A stretch of DNA of 64,000 nucleotides, taken from NCBI RefSeq assembly GCF_002298975.1, contig NZ_DBMV01000042.1:1-64000 (forward strand), read 5' to 3'. Position 1 is the stretch's first letter. Each line of letters opens with the position of its first letter. The notes beneath the pieces are model-generated. The model was not told the DNA's origin, did no database searches, and was given only the letters and a program-made list of their open reading frames with translations. Position numbers and translations under genes: made by a program. Positions 9,755 through 20,599 of this stretch are shown piece by piece. The DNA comes from Ralstonia sp. UBA689 (GTDB lineage: Bacteria; Pseudomonadota; Gammaproteobacteria; Burkholderiales; Burkholderiaceae).

Positions 9755-10359
9755 GGCGTGGCTCCATACAACGGCCCGCAGATGGCGGAAACGAACGCGG
9801 GGGTGATCCACCACATCACCGCCAGCAGCACAAGCCACACGGCCAGCAGGAAGTGCCAGTACGTCGCGCACAGCGTTACGGCATGGTGGGCGCTGCCAGG
9901 GTGGCTGCGCAGGCGCGCCATCGTCACTGCCCAGGCGGCCAGGCCGCCGATCACGTGCAGCGCGTGCAGGCCGGTGAAGACATACAGGAAACTGTTCGAC
10001 GGATTGATGGCGACGCCTTGTCCGCTGGCCGACAGTTGCTGCCACGCCGTCCATTGGCCGATCACGAACAGCGCTGCGAGGGCGCCGCCTGCCAGCAACC
10101 ATGGCGTGCGGCGCGCGTCTGCCCGCCGTGCAGTCTCCATCGCCACGCTCGCCAGCATCAGCACGCCGGTGTTCCACCACAGCAGTGTCGGGTGCGGGAC
10201 TGGCATCCAGTCTGTCTCCCGCATGCGCATCGCATAGGCCAGGATCAGCAGCGAGAACAGCGCCGTCGCCACGGCCATGAAGACGCGCAGTCCGATGCGC
10301 CCGGCGTTGGGCAGCACGGGCGGCGCATCGGGAACGAAATGGCGGGGCAGGGTGGTCAT
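9751..10359 (-). CDS. Second cytochrome c oxidase subunit III-like protein
   Basis: This 202-residue membrane protein is related to subunit III and shows the same C-terminal pattern: a histidine motif VFTGLHALHVIGG followed by ATYWHFLLAVWLVLLAVMW. It has about five helices. Two tandem subunit III homologues are seen in some proteobacterial caa3-type operons. The start overlaps the subunit I stop by 4 bases and its stop overlaps the next start by 4, so all are translationally coupled. Confidence 0.88.
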   Translation of the reverse strand: MTTLPRHFVPDAPPVLPNAGRIGLRVFMAVATALFSLLILAYAMRMRETDWMPVPHPTLLWWNTGVLMLASVAMETARRADARRTPWLLAGGALAALFVIGQWTAWQQLSASGQGVAINPSNSFLYVFTGLHALHVIGGLAAWAVTMARLRSHPGSAHHAVTLCATYWHFLLAVWLVLLAVMWWITPAFVSAICGPLYGATP

Positions 10360-12122
10360 GCGCGTACCCCGCCGGCGTGGAGGGTGTCAGCCCCTGTCTC
10401 GGGCGTGCCAGACGGCGGCTCATTCTGCGGCACGAAGTCGTCGGCGCGATCGGGCGGGCTGTACTCATAGGCCCAACGATAGACCACCGGCAGCGTCGGC
10501 CCCCAGTTGCCGTGCACGGGCGGCGTCTGCGGGGTCTGCCATTCGAGTGTCGTGGCGTGCCACGGGTTGCTGCCGGCCTTCTTGCCGCGCACGAGGCTCC
10601 ACGCCAGGTTGAAGAGGAACAGCAACTGCGCCACGCCCACGATGATGGCGATGACGGTGATGAACGCATTCAGCGTCTGCGCGGAGGGCGGGATGAAGCT
10701 GTAACCCTCATATGCGTAATACCGGCGCGGCATGCCCAGCACGCCCAGGTAGTGCATCGGGAAGTAGATCAGGTACGTGCCGATGAAGGTGATCCAGAAA
10801 TGCGCACGGCCCAGCGTGTCGTTCAGCATGCGGCCCGTCACCTTGGGATACCAGTGATAGAGCCCGCCGAACACCACCAGGATCGGCGACACGCCCATCA
10901 CCATGTGGAAGTGCGCGACCACGAAGTACGTGTTGGATAGCGGAATGTCCACGCTCACATTGCCGAGAAAAAGCCCGGTCAGACCGCCGATCACAAACGT
11001 GCTGATGAACCCGATGGCAAACAGCATCGGCACGGTCAGGTGGATGTCGCCGCGCCACAGCGTGAGCACCCAGTTGTAGACCTTGAGCGCGGTCGGGATG
11101 GCGATGATGAGCGTGGTGGTGGCAAAGAAGAAACCGAAGTACGGGTTCATGCCCGACACGAACATGTGGTGCGCCCAGACGACGAACGACAACACACCGA
11201 TGATGAGGATGGCCCACACCATCATCCGGTAGCCGAAGATGTTCTTGCGCGCGTGCGTGCTGATGAGGTCTGACACGATGCCGAAGGCCGGCAGCGCGAC
11301 GATGTACACCTCCGGATGCCCGAAGAACCAGAACAGGTGCTGGAACAGCAGCGGGCTGCCGCCGGCGTGCGGCAGATGCTGCCCCATCGACACCACCGCC
11401 GGCACAAAGAAGCTGGTGCCCAGCGTCTTGTCGAGCAGCATCATGATGGCCGACACAAATAGCGCGGGAAACGCCAGCAGCGCCAGGATGGTCGCTGTAA
11501 AGATGCCCCACACCGTGAGCGGCATGCGCATGAGCGTCATGCCGCGCGTGCGCGCCTGCAGCGTGGTGGTCACATAGTTCAAGCCGCCCATGGTGGCCGC
11601 CACGATAAAGATCGCCAGTGACACCAGCATCAGCACAATGCCCCACTCCGTGCCCGGCGTGCCCGGCAGGATGGCCTGCGGCGGATACAGCGTCCAGCCC
11701 GCGCCGGTCGGCCCGCCCGGCACGAAAAAGCTCGCCACCAGCACCAGCACGGCCAGCAGGTAGACCCAGTAGCTGAGCATGTTCAGAAACGGAAACACCA
11801 TGTCGCGCGCGCCCAGCATCAGCGGGATCAGGTAGTTGCCGAAGCCGCCCAGGAACAGCGCCGTAAGCAGGTAGATCACCATGATCATTCCGTGCATGGT
11901 GACGAACTGGTAGTAGTGGTTGGCGTCGATAAAGGCGAACTTGCCGGGAAAGCCCAACTGCAGCCGCATCAGGTTCGATAGCACGAGCCCCACCAGCCCG
12001 ATGGCGATGGCCGTGAGCGAATACTGCACCGCGATGACCTTGTGGTCTTGGCTCCAGACGTAGCGGGTCCAGAAACTCTTGGGTTCGTGGTCCTGGCCGT
12101 GGTCGGCGTGCGCGTAGGGCAT
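10356..12122 (-). CDS. ctaD: Cytochrome c oxidase subunit I
   Basis: This 588-residue protein is the catalytic heme-copper subunit, with twelve or more helices. Visible ligands and motifs: His78 (TMHGMI, low-spin heme), the copper-B/cross-link motif GHPEVYIVALPAFG with His269 and Tyr273, the His pair in VWAHHMFVSG, the K-channel region TALKVYNW, and the heme ligands in VVAHFHMVMG. It reduces oxygen to water and pumps protons across the inner membrane. It lies directly downstream of the cytochrome-c-fused subunit II. Confidence 0.96.
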   Translation of the reverse strand: MPYAHADHGQDHEPKSFWTRYVWSQDHKVIAVQYSLTAIAIGLVGLVLSNLMRLQLGFPGKFAFIDANHYYQFVTMHGMIMVIYLLTALFLGGFGNYLIPLMLGARDMVFPFLNMLSYWVYLLAVLVLVASFFVPGGPTGAGWTLYPPQAILPGTPGTEWGIVLMLVSLAIFIVAATMGGLNYVTTTLQARTRGMTLMRMPLTVWGIFTATILALLAFPALFVSAIMMLLDKTLGTSFFVPAVVSMGQHLPHAGGSPLLFQHLFWFFGHPEVYIVALPAFGIVSDLISTHARKNIFGYRMMVWAILIIGVLSFVVWAHHMFVSGMNPYFGFFFATTTLIIAIPTALKVYNWVLTLWRGDIHLTVPMLFAIGFISTFVIGGLTGLFLGNVSVDIPLSNTYFVVAHFHMVMGVSPILVVFGGLYHWYPKVTGRMLNDTLGRAHFWITFIGTYLIYFPMHYLGVLGMPRRYYAYEGYSFIPPSAQTLNAFITVIAIIVGVAQLLFLFNLAWSLVRGKKAGSNPWHATTLEWQTPQTPPVHGNWGPTLPVVYRWAYEYSPPDRADDFVPQNEPPSGTPETGADTLHAGGVRA

Positions 12123-12134
12123 GGTTTCTCCTCG

Positions 12135-13292
12135 CTACGGTTTTGCAGCGGTCGCCGCAGCGTCACCACTTTGCGCTTTGATGTACGCCACCAGTGCTGC
12201 GAGTTCCTGCTCGCTCAGGTCGAAGTTCGGCATGATCGGCGCGAAGCCCTTGACCACGCGCGCTTTCGGATCACGGATGAAAGCGCGCAGATAGGCTTCA
12301 TCGGCCAACGCGGTCGAGCCGTCGGCCATGGTCTGCGTGGAGCCGTACAAGCCCTTCCATGTCGGGCCGACGCCGGGGCTGCCATTGACCGAGTGGCAGG
12401 CGACGCAGCCTTTCGCCTGGGCAAGCGTCTTACCCTGATCGGCCAGCGCCTGCGCGCGGCCGCCGGCCGCTGCCGGTGCGGTCTGCCCTTGTGCTCGCTG
12501 GCTTTGCTCGAAGGTGGTCTGCTGCGCCAGCCAGCGCGCAAACGCAGCCTCGTCTTCCACCACCACCACACCGCGCATGTTGGAGTGGCCAATGCCGCAA
12601 AGCTGCGCGCACAGGATGTCGTAACGCCCCGCCTTGGTGGGCGTGAACCAGAAGCTGGTGACCATGCCCGGCACCATGTTCATGCGCGCGCGAAACGGCG
12701 GCACGTAGAAGTCGTGCAGCACATCGCGCGAGCGCGCCAATACGCGGATCGGCCGATTGAGCGGCAGGTGCAGCTCAGGCGTTTCGATCAGGACGTTATC
12801 GCGCCCGTTCGGATCGGCCGGGTTGATGCCGAACGGATTATCGTTGGTGATGTAGCGCACGTCGGTCGTGCCGAGCTTGCCGCTGGGGCCGGGAAAGCGG
12901 AAGCGCCACTGCCACTGCTGGCCGAGCACCTCCATCTGCAGCGCATTGGGCGGTGGCCGTACGTAGTCGGCATAGACGAAGAGGCCGGGCGCCAGCAGCG
13001 CCGCCACGCCCACCGAGGTGATGCCGATCAGCCACCATTCCAGGCGCTTGTTGTGCGGCTCGTAGGCGGCGCGCTGGTTGGGCCGGTCATCGCGATGGCG
13101 ATAGCACAGGAGGGCAGCGACGACGAAGAGGTTGATGACGATGAACAGCGCGCCGGTGATGACGATGGTGATCGTCAGCGTGTCGTCCATGCGTACCCAG
13201 TCGGAGGCGATCGGCGTGATCCACCACGGGCTGGCAAAGTGAAACCCCACCGCCAGCACGACGATCAGCACAAGCGCAATCGCAAGGGCCAT
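12135..13292 (-). CDS. ctaC: Cytochrome c oxidase subunit II with C-terminal cytochrome c domain (caa3 type)
   Basis: The 385-residue protein has two N-terminal membrane helices (about 1-20 and 41-62) and a cupredoxin domain with the binuclear copper-A site: His193, then Cys228, Cys232, His236 and Met239 in CAQLCGIGHSNM. A fused cytochrome c domain follows, with CVACH at 296-300 and probable axial Met354. The fusion marks a caa3-type oxidase that can take electrons from soluble donors. I start at 13292 because GGAGG precedes that ATG at ideal spacing; the longer frame to 13325 lacks this. It is the first gene of the oxidase operon. Confidence 0.95.
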   Translation of the reverse strand: MALAIALVLIVVLAVGFHFASPWWITPIASDWVRMDDTLTITIVITGALFIVINLFVVAALLCYRHRDDRPNQRAAYEPHNKRLEWWLIGITSVGVAALLAPGLFVYADYVRPPPNALQMEVLGQQWQWRFRFPGPSGKLGTTDVRYITNDNPFGINPADPNGRDNVLIETPELHLPLNRPIRVLARSRDVLHDFYVPPFRARMNMVPGMVTSFWFTPTKAGRYDILCAQLCGIGHSNMRGVVVVEDEAAFARWLAQQTTFEQSQRAQGQTAPAAAGGRAQALADQGKTLAQAKGCVACHSVNGSPGVGPTWKGLYGSTQTMADGSTALADEAYLRAFIRDPKARVVKGFAPIMPNFDLSEQELAALVAYIKAQSGDAAATAAKP

Positions 13293-13434
13293 GGGCACCT
13301 CCGCCGAGGAAACGCTCCTCCACACGCTAAAGCTAGGCTAGGTCGCGCTCTCGGATCGTGCAAGGCAACGGAAGGACGAGGCGCGCCCCGCGCGCGGATC
13401 GCGCCGATGCGCCGTTTGCATGCTGCGCCGCAAT

Positions 13435-13473
13435 GCAAAACAGCCGCCTTCGGCATGTGTTGCCTAAGGCGGC
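13435..13473 (-). terminator. Intrinsic terminator of the 13527-14039 gene
   Basis: Read on the minus strand, an 8-base stem (GCCGCCTT / AAGGCGGC, 13443-13450 with 13466-13473), extended internally by GGCA/TGCC, is followed by TGTTTTG. It sits about 50 bases downstream of the leftward membrane-protein gene and upstream of the oxidase operon. Confidence 0.7.
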
Positions 13474-13526
13474 CGTCTCCTGATGGCGCCGGGTGTCATG
13501 CGGCGTCGCAGGAAAAAAACGGCGCA

Positions 13527-14039
13527 TCAGTGCATCGTTTCCTGGCTGCGCCGCTCCAGCATGCCGTATGTGATGGCGGCCACCACGCCGAACAGCAGGT
13601 TCGCCAGCAGTGGTCCGGCGCCGCGCTCAGAGGCAAACCACGGGAACACCACCGTCATGACGTAGAAGTTCCACACATACGCCACGATCCCGAAGGCTAC
13701 GCCAATGGCGGCTTCCATGCCGACGCTTGAGTCGAAGTGGAAGGGCGCGATGACGGCACCCAGGATCATCCCCATGACGGCGCCCAGCACGAAGTGCAGC
13801 ACCAGCGCAGTGGCCACGATGCCGTAGCTGAACAGCGACACTTGTTCGAGCGCGCCCGGGCCCATCACCATGGCTGCGATCTTGTGGGTCGGGCGCCATG
13901 GGCTTTCATTGAGCACCATGGTCGACCAGAAGAACTCCAGCACGATGACCAGCGCGCCGCCCACGATGCCGGCCACACTCGCGGCCAGCCAGTCGGGCAT
14001 GCGGCGCTCCCAATGGTGCGATTGCATATGCAGTTCCAT
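13527..14039 (-). CDS. Four-helix membrane protein of unknown function
   Basis: The product has 170 residues. Its N-terminus is His-rich (MELHMQSHHWERR) and is followed by about four hydrophobic segments. I chose 14039 because AGGAGG lies 4-5 bases upstream of that ATG; longer frames to 14189 run through the neighbour's 3' end. It is transcribed in the same direction as the caa3 oxidase operon but separated from it by a strong terminator. I do not recognise the family. An accessory membrane protein for the oxidase is possible but unsupported. Confidence 0.75.
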   Translation of the reverse strand: MELHMQSHHWERRMPDWLAASVAGIVGGALVIVLEFFWSTMVLNESPWRPTHKIAAMVMGPGALEQVSLFSYGIVATALVLHFVLGAVMGMILGAVIAPFHFDSSVGMEAAIGVAFGIVAYVWNFYVMTVVFPWFASERGAGPLLANLLFGVVAAITYGMLERRSQETMH

Positions 14040-14139
14040 ATGAACCTCCTGCTCATGTATCGACATCGGCACCCAAGCATCGGAAGCGCCACTCGCAGTG
14101 CTTCTGAGCGCCACGCGCCTGAGTGCGATCTTGCGTAAC

Positions 14140-14607
14140 TCAGTCTGGCAGATACGGATGCCAACGCAAGGTACAAAAACCCTGCGCATCGCACAGCACG
14201 ACTGCGTTCTGTTCGAAGGCCAGCATCAGGGTGTCGGCGATGGCCGGGTCATCGATAAACAGCAGCAGGCTGGGTTCGGGTGCCCACGCATTCGACGTGC
14301 CCGCAGTCCTGTTTTCCGGCGGGCCGCCTTCACCGGCCAGCCACGGCATGCCGCGTGCTATGGCCCAGGCAAGCAGCTCGGCCTGGCGCGCGGCGTTTTC
14401 TTCCACGCTCACCGCGCGCGAAAACGGCTGATACGCCGTTACGAACACGGCCCATGGCGCATCGGCCTGCGCGAGCAGTGCGGCTAAGGCCGGGTTGGCG
14501 GCATCCACGCGCAGCAGGACGTCGCCTTGCGGCGTGTCGACGCGATACCGCGCGCGGCGGTAAGCGGCTATCAACTCAGGCGTCAGGGCGGGCGGGTGAC
14601 GGTGCAT
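14140..14607 (-). CDS. DUF3293-type small protein
   Basis: The 155-residue product resembles the DUF3293 family. The stretch FVTAYQPFSRAVS followed by EENAARQAELLAWAI matches the usual [FV]-T-A-x-N/Q-P-x-S ... N-x-x-L pattern, and a C-terminal QGFCTLRWHPY closes the domain. It has no signal peptide or helices and is presumably cytosolic. The ATG at 14607 is preferred; a frame to 14646 adds 13 residues. Function is unknown. It is divergent from the universal stress gene. Confidence 0.78.
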   Translation of the reverse strand: MHRHPPALTPELIAAYRRARYRVDTPQGDVLLRVDAANPALAALLAQADAPWAVFVTAYQPFSRAVSVEENAARQAELLAWAIARGMPWLAGEGGPPENRTAGTSNAWAPEPSLLLFIDDPAIADTLMLAFEQNAVVLCDAQGFCTLRWHPYLPD

Positions 14608-14744
14608 TGTTGCGTCGCATGGTCGCGGCCATCTGATTTGGCGCAACGTAAAAGGGCCGTGGATGTCACAGAATAGTATGCGTGTGCGCCGGCAAGAACC
14701 TGCCGCCGCAGCACGCCAACAACAACCCCTGCGAGGCTCTCGTT

Positions 14745-15200
14745 ATGTACAAGAAGATTCTGGTGGCCGTGGACGGCAGCGAAACCAGCAAGCTGGCTCT
14801 GGCTGAAGCCGTGCGTCTGGCCAAGTCATCGGGCGGCACCGTGCGTGCCGTCTACATCGTGGACAGCCCCGCCATGCTGTTCGACGTCGGCTATTACGAC
14901 CCGAGCGAACTGCGCAAATCCTTCATCCAGGCCGGCACGCAACTACTGGCCGAGACCGAAGCCGCGCTGACGAAGGACGGCGTCCCGCAGGAAACCGCCT
15001 TGGTGGAAACCGACGGTATCGGCGAGGATGTGGCCGCAGCCCTGCAGCGCGACGCCGCCAAATGGGGCGCCGAGGTGGTGGTGATCGGCACGCACGGCCG
15101 CCGCGGCCTGGCGCATGCCATGCTGGGCAGCGTGGCGGAAAAGTTCATCCGCCTGGCGACCACGCCGGTGCTGCTGGTGCGCGGCCCAGCCAAGGACTGA
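14745..15200 (+). CDS. Universal stress protein, UspA family
   Basis: The 151-residue cytosolic protein is a single Usp domain. It starts YKKILVAVDGSETSK, and the C-terminal nucleotide-binding motif is present as GTHGRRGLAHAMLGSVAEK, the G-x2-G-x9-G-S pattern of ATP-binding members. A GAGG box lies 9 bases before the ATG. A longer frame from 14682 lacks conservation. It is monocistronic and converges on edd. Confidence 0.93.
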   Translation: MYKKILVAVDGSETSKLALAEAVRLAKSSGGTVRAVYIVDSPAMLFDVGYYDPSELRKSFIQAGTQLLAETEAALTKDGVPQETALVETDGIGEDVAAALQRDAAKWGAEVVVIGTHGRRGLAHAMLGSVAEKFIRLATTPVLLVRGPAKD

Positions 15201-15219
15201 GCGCGCACAGCGGTCGGGT

Positions 15220-17058
15220 TTAAGCGCCTGCTGACACAAACAACGTGCAGGCGCCTTCTTCCGCCGCCGACACATTGCGGCGGAAGCCCGAGAACAGATC
15301 CCGCCCGACACCCGCGTGGTAGTGCGCCAGCTCGGGCGTGCTGACTTTGCGGGCATTCCATTCCGCCTCCGGCACGCGCACCGACAGCGTGCCGGCCTCA
15401 GCATCGAGCACCACGACATCGCCATCGCGCACGCGCGCCAGCGGCCCGCCGTGGAGCGCTTCCGGCGTGACGTGGATGGCCGCCGGCACCTTGCCGGATG
15501 CGCCCGACATGCGGCCGTCCGTCACCAGCGCCACCTTGAAGCCGCGCTCCTGCAATACCGACAACGTAGGCGTGAGCTTGTGCAGCTCCGGCATGCCGTT
15601 GGCCGCCGGGCCCTGATAGGGCAGCACGGCCACGAAGTCACGCTCCAGTTCGCCGGCCTTGAAGGCGTGGATCAGATCATCCTGCGCAAGGAACACACGC
15701 GCCGGTGCCTCGACAAAACGATGCTCCGGCTTGACCGCCGATACCTTGATGACCGAACGCCCGAGGTTGCCGTCCAGCACGCGCAGGCCGCCGTCCGGCG
15801 AGAACGGCTCGGCCACGCCGCGCACGATGCTGGTATCGAGCGAAGCCGCCGCGCCATCGCGCCAGACCAACTTGCCGTCTTCCAGGAAAGGTTCCTGCGC
15901 ATGGCGGCGCAGCCCCTTACCCATGACGGTGGTCACGTCGTCATGCAGCAGCCCGGCATCGAGCAGCTCGCGAATGACGATCGACAAACCGCCCGCTGCC
16001 TGGAACTCGTTCACGTCGGCTTTGCCGTTCGGGTACACGCGCGCCAGCAGCGGAATCACGCCCGACAGGTCGTTGAAGTCGTCCCACGTGAGCAGGATGC
16101 CCGCCGCGCGTGCCATGGCAACCAGGTGCAGCGTATGGTTGGTCGAGCCCCCTGTGGCCAGCAGGCCGACGATGCCGTTGACGAAGGCGCGCTCGTCCAG
16201 CACGTCGGCAATCGGTGTGAATTGTTCGCCGCCGTAGACGAGCTTGAGCACCTGGCGGGCGGATTCGCGCGTGAGCGCCTCGCGCATCGGCGTGTTCGGG
16301 TTGATGAAGGCGGTGCCCGGCAGGTGCAGGCCCATGATCTCCATCAGCATCTGGTTTGAGTTGGCCGTGCCGTAGAACGTGCAGGTGCCGGCGCCGTGAT
16401 ACGACTTGGATTCGGCTTCCAGCAGGTCAGCGCGCGAGAGCTTGCCCTCGGCGTAGAGTTGGCGCGTGCGGGCCTTCTCGTCATTGCTCATGCCGGTGGT
16501 CATCGGGCCGCCGGGCACGAACACGGCCGGCAGGTGCCCGAACGACAGCGCGCCGATCACCAGCCCCGGCACGATCTTGTCGCACACGCCCAGGTACAGC
16601 GCCGCGTCGAACATCTGGTGCGACAGCGCCACGGCGGTAGACAGCGCAATCGTGTCGCGCGAAAAAAGGGACAATTCCATGCCGTCCTGCCCCTGCGTCA
16701 CGCCATCGCACATGGCTGGCACGCCGCCGGCAAACTGCGCGGTGCCACCGGCTTCCAGCGCGGTTTCCTTGATCCACGCCGGAAACGCTTCCAGCGGCTG
16801 GTGCGCCGAGAGCATGTCGTTATACGCCGAGACGATGCCGATGTTCGGCCGCTCCAGCGCCTTCAGGCGAATCTTCGCCTCGCCCGGCATGGCCGCAAAG
16901 CCGTGGGCGAGGTTCGTGCACGACAGCAGCGAGCGCTCGACCTTGCGGCCCGCGTTCTTGCGGGTGACGTCCAGATAGGCCTGGCGGGGGCCGCGGCTGC
17001 GATCGATGATGCGTTGGGTGACGTCGGCCAATGCGTGGTGCAGGCGATGCTGTGCCAT
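15220..17058 (-). CDS. edd: 6-phosphogluconate dehydratase
   Basis: This 612-residue enzyme converts 6-phosphogluconate to 2-keto-3-deoxy-6-phosphogluconate, the first committed step of the Entner-Doudoroff pathway. It belongs to the IlvD/Edd iron-sulfur dehydratase family: cluster cysteines are visible in CDGVTQGQDGMELS and CDKIVPGLVIGAL, followed by the GTCTFYGTANSNQ motif. Length matches Edd (about 605-615) rather than IlvD. It diverges from zwf across a 309-base gap with HexR-like operators. The partner aldolase gene eda is not in the window. Confidence 0.96.
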   Translation of the reverse strand: MAQHRLHHALADVTQRIIDRSRGPRQAYLDVTRKNAGRKVERSLLSCTNLAHGFAAMPGEAKIRLKALERPNIGIVSAYNDMLSAHQPLEAFPAWIKETALEAGGTAQFAGGVPAMCDGVTQGQDGMELSLFSRDTIALSTAVALSHQMFDAALYLGVCDKIVPGLVIGALSFGHLPAVFVPGGPMTTGMSNDEKARTRQLYAEGKLSRADLLEAESKSYHGAGTCTFYGTANSNQMLMEIMGLHLPGTAFINPNTPMREALTRESARQVLKLVYGGEQFTPIADVLDERAFVNGIVGLLATGGSTNHTLHLVAMARAAGILLTWDDFNDLSGVIPLLARVYPNGKADVNEFQAAGGLSIVIRELLDAGLLHDDVTTVMGKGLRRHAQEPFLEDGKLVWRDGAAASLDTSIVRGVAEPFSPDGGLRVLDGNLGRSVIKVSAVKPEHRFVEAPARVFLAQDDLIHAFKAGELERDFVAVLPYQGPAANGMPELHKLTPTLSVLQERGFKVALVTDGRMSGASGKVPAAIHVTPEALHGGPLARVRDGDVVVLDAEAGTLSVRVPEAEWNARKVSTPELAHYHAGVGRDLFSGFRRNVSAAEEGACTLFVSAGA

Positions 17059-17099
17059 GCGGATTCTCCAGAGTGGGGTCCGAGGTGAGGACGGAACGC

Positions 17100-17114
17100 T
17101 GTAATTTTCCTACA
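17100..17114. promoter_or_regulatory. HexR-like operator, edd side
   Basis: TGTAATTTTCCTACA matches the TGTA-N7-TACA frame of the published HexR consensus and lies about 42 bases upstream of the edd start. It is a weaker palindrome than the zwf-side copy. Confidence 0.55.
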
Positions 17115-17275
17115 AACGGGCCGGTCGTGGGTCAGGGTTTTCCACAGGGCCGACCCCGTCACAGACGGTGAGCACGCGATTTGCGTGCCTGAAGGTGAGC
17201 CAACGGCCTGGATAAGCACCAAATTACCGTCAGAAGATCACTGCTTTGGCAGTTTCACGAATGCCTTGCTCGTGA

Positions 17276-17290
17276 TGTAGTAATACTACA
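17276..17290. promoter_or_regulatory. HexR-like operator, zwf side (perfect 15-base palindrome)
   Basis: TGTAGTAATACTACA is a perfect inverted repeat about 78 bases upstream of the zwf start. It matches the TGTA-N7-TACA pattern known for HexR, whose gene lies 3.3 kb downstream at the end of the same cluster. HexR normally represses these genes and is released by KDPG. Confidence 0.75.
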
Positions 17291-17367
17291 AAATGAGACT
17301 AAAGAGCAGGTTGTCTTGCTAGTCAGCTAGGCTAGCCTAATCGATGGCTCACACACAGGAGATGACG

Positions 17368-18836
<1,469 letters not shown>

Positions 18837-18837
<1 letters not shown>

Positions 18838-19541
18838 TGGCAATGTGTTGGCACGCCGCCCCGGATGCCGCCGCACAGGTTCAGGCGCTGGCCGAGTCCA
18901 TCGCCGGCACGCTCACGCACGTGATCAACGAGCAGGGCAGCGCGTGCCTGGCCGTATCGGGTGGGCGTTCACCTATCGCGCTGTTTGCCGCATTGCGCGT
19001 ACTGCCGCTGCGCTGGGCCAATGTGTCGATCACGCTGGTCGACGAGCGCGCCGTGCCGCCCGAGCATGCCGATAGCAATGCGCGTCTTGTGCGCGAGCAT
19101 TTGCTGCAGGACGCTGCCGCCGAAGCGCGCTTCTTCCCGCTGGTGTTGCCGCCGCATGTGCATGGCAGTTCCGTGGACGTGGATGCCTGCGTGGCCACCG
19201 CCAACGATCCATTCCAGCAGCCGGATGTAGTCATCCTCGGTATGGGGGACGATGGGCATACGGCATCGCTGTTTCCCGACGCGGCTGAGCTCGATGCCGG
19301 CATCGACCGCACGCAAGCGCCGGGCTATCTGCCGGTGCGTCCAGGCACGGCGCCGCATCGACGCATCAGCTTGAACCTGTCCGCGCTGTGCGCGGCGCGG
19401 CGGCTTTTCCTGTCGATCACGGGGCCGGTCAAGCGCTCGGTGTTCGACAAGGCGGAGCAAGGCGGGGCGCAGCGCGCGCTGCCGGTGAGTTACGTCATTC
19501 ATCAGCGGGAGGTGCCGCTCGATGTCTATTGGACTGCATGA
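18837..19541 (+). CDS. pgl: 6-phosphogluconolactonase
   Basis: The 234-residue protein hydrolyses 6-phosphogluconolactone, linking zwf to edd. Family features are the LAVSGGRSPIALF phosphate-binding loop, VSITLVDERAVP, and ILGMGDDGHTASLFP. These are the standard DevB/SOL-type motifs. The start at 18837 shares a base with the zwf stop and uses the GAGGAG box at the end of zwf. It overlaps the start of glk by 20 bases. Confidence 0.94.
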
Positions 19542-20577
19542 GGTGAGCGCGGGCACCGCGGCCGATGTGACGGCCTACCCGCGCCTGGTGGCCGACGTGG
19601 GGGGCACCAATGTGCGATTCGCGCTGGAGATGGCGCCCATGCGCCTGGCCCACATCGGCGTGCTGGCCGGCGACGACTACCCTTCGCTCGAAGCGGCAAT
19701 GCGCGCGTATCTGGCCGCGTTGCCGCCCGAGATTTTGGCGGCCGGCGTACGCCACGCGGCCATCGGCATCGCCAACCCGGTGCTGGGCGACCAGATCCGC
19801 ATGACCAACCGCGATTGGGCGTTCTCCATCGAGGCGATGCGGCGGTCGTTGGGCTTCGACACCTTCGTCGTGCTCAATGACTTTGCCGCGCTGGCGCATG
19901 CGCTGCCCTATCTGCCCGCGGACGAACTGGAACAGGTGGGCGGTGGCGCCAGCCTGGCCGATGCGCCACGCGCGCTGCTCGGCGCAGGCACGGGACTGGG
20001 CGTGGCTTCGCTGCTGCCGACGCCGGATGGCCGCTTCATCGCCGTGGCGGGCGAGGGCGGCCACGTCGCCTTTCCGCCCATGAACGATGAAGAGGTTGCC
20101 ATCTGGGAGTTCGCGCGTGCGCGTTTCGGCCATGTGTCGGCCGAGCGCCTGATCTCGGGCATGGGGCTGGAGCTGATTTACGAAGCGCTGGGCGCGTGCT
20201 TCGACCTGTGGCAGCAGGGCCCCGCCGTGCGCCGCGCCGCCGACATCACCGCCATCGCACTCGGCGAGATGGAAGACAACCTGGGCGATCACGCGCGCTG
20301 TCGCTATGCGGTCGATACGTTCTGCGCTTTCCTCGGCACCATCGCGGCCAATCTGGCGGTGACGTTGGGGGCGCGCGGCGGCGTGTACATCGGCGGTGGC
20401 ATCGTGCCGCGCCTCGGGTCCACGTTCGCCAACTCGCCGTTCCGCCGGCGCTTTGAAGACAAGGGCCGATTCTCGGCTTACGTGGCGGCCATGCCGGTGT
20501 ACGTGATCCACTCGCCGTACCCTGCGCTCGTCGGCCTGTGCGCCGCGATGGATCACGCAGTGGCGCAGGGGCATTGA
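19522..20577 (+). CDS. glk: Glucokinase
   Basis: This 351-residue enzyme phosphorylates glucose with ATP to give glucose-6-phosphate. It has the phosphate-1 motif VADVGGTNVRFAL near residue 25, the catalytic-loop region FVVLNDFAALAHA and the LGAGTGLGVA adenosine motif, as in the Glk (bacterial glucokinase) family. A GGAGG box lies before the ATG inside pgl. Ending the zwf-pgl-glk operon, it supplies substrate for the Entner-Doudoroff route. Some relatives carry a fused C-terminal RpiR regulator; here hexR is a separate convergent gene. Confidence 0.94.
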   Translation: MSIGLHEVSAGTAADVTAYPRLVADVGGTNVRFALEMAPMRLAHIGVLAGDDYPSLEAAMRAYLAALPPEILAAGVRHAAIGIANPVLGDQIRMTNRDWAFSIEAMRRSLGFDTFVVLNDFAALAHALPYLPADELEQVGGGASLADAPRALLGAGTGLGVASLLPTPDGRFIAVAGEGGHVAFPPMNDEEVAIWEFARARFGHVSAERLISGMGLELIYEALGACFDLWQQGPAVRRAADITAIALGEMEDNLGDHARCRYAVDTFCAFLGTIAANLAVTLGARGGVYIGGGIVPRLGSTFANSPFRRRFEDKGRFSAYVAAMPVYVIHSPYPALVGLCAAMDHAVAQGH

Positions 20578-20578
20578 C

Positions 20579-20597
20579 TGCGCGCTTTACGCGCGCA
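20579..20597. terminator. Hairpin between convergent glk and hexR
   Basis: TGCGCGC-TTTAC-GCGCGCA forms a perfect 7-base stem in the 22-base gap between the two convergent genes. No T-tract follows on either side, so termination efficiency is uncertain. Confidence 0.4.
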
Positions 20598-20599
20598 CG

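Larger units (their letters stand above)
17059..17367. other. edd-zwf divergent control region
   Basis: These 309 bases separate divergent edd and zwf and hold two HexR-like operators, listed separately. A 12-base palindrome TAGGCTAGCCTA lies at 17328-17339, just before the zwf leader. Promoter boxes are not clear enough to call. Confidence 0.7.

Noticed and set aside
15222..15254. Inverted repeat GCGCCTGC...GCAGGCGC near the end of edd as a terminator
   Set aside because: It lies inside the edd coding sequence and has no T-run.
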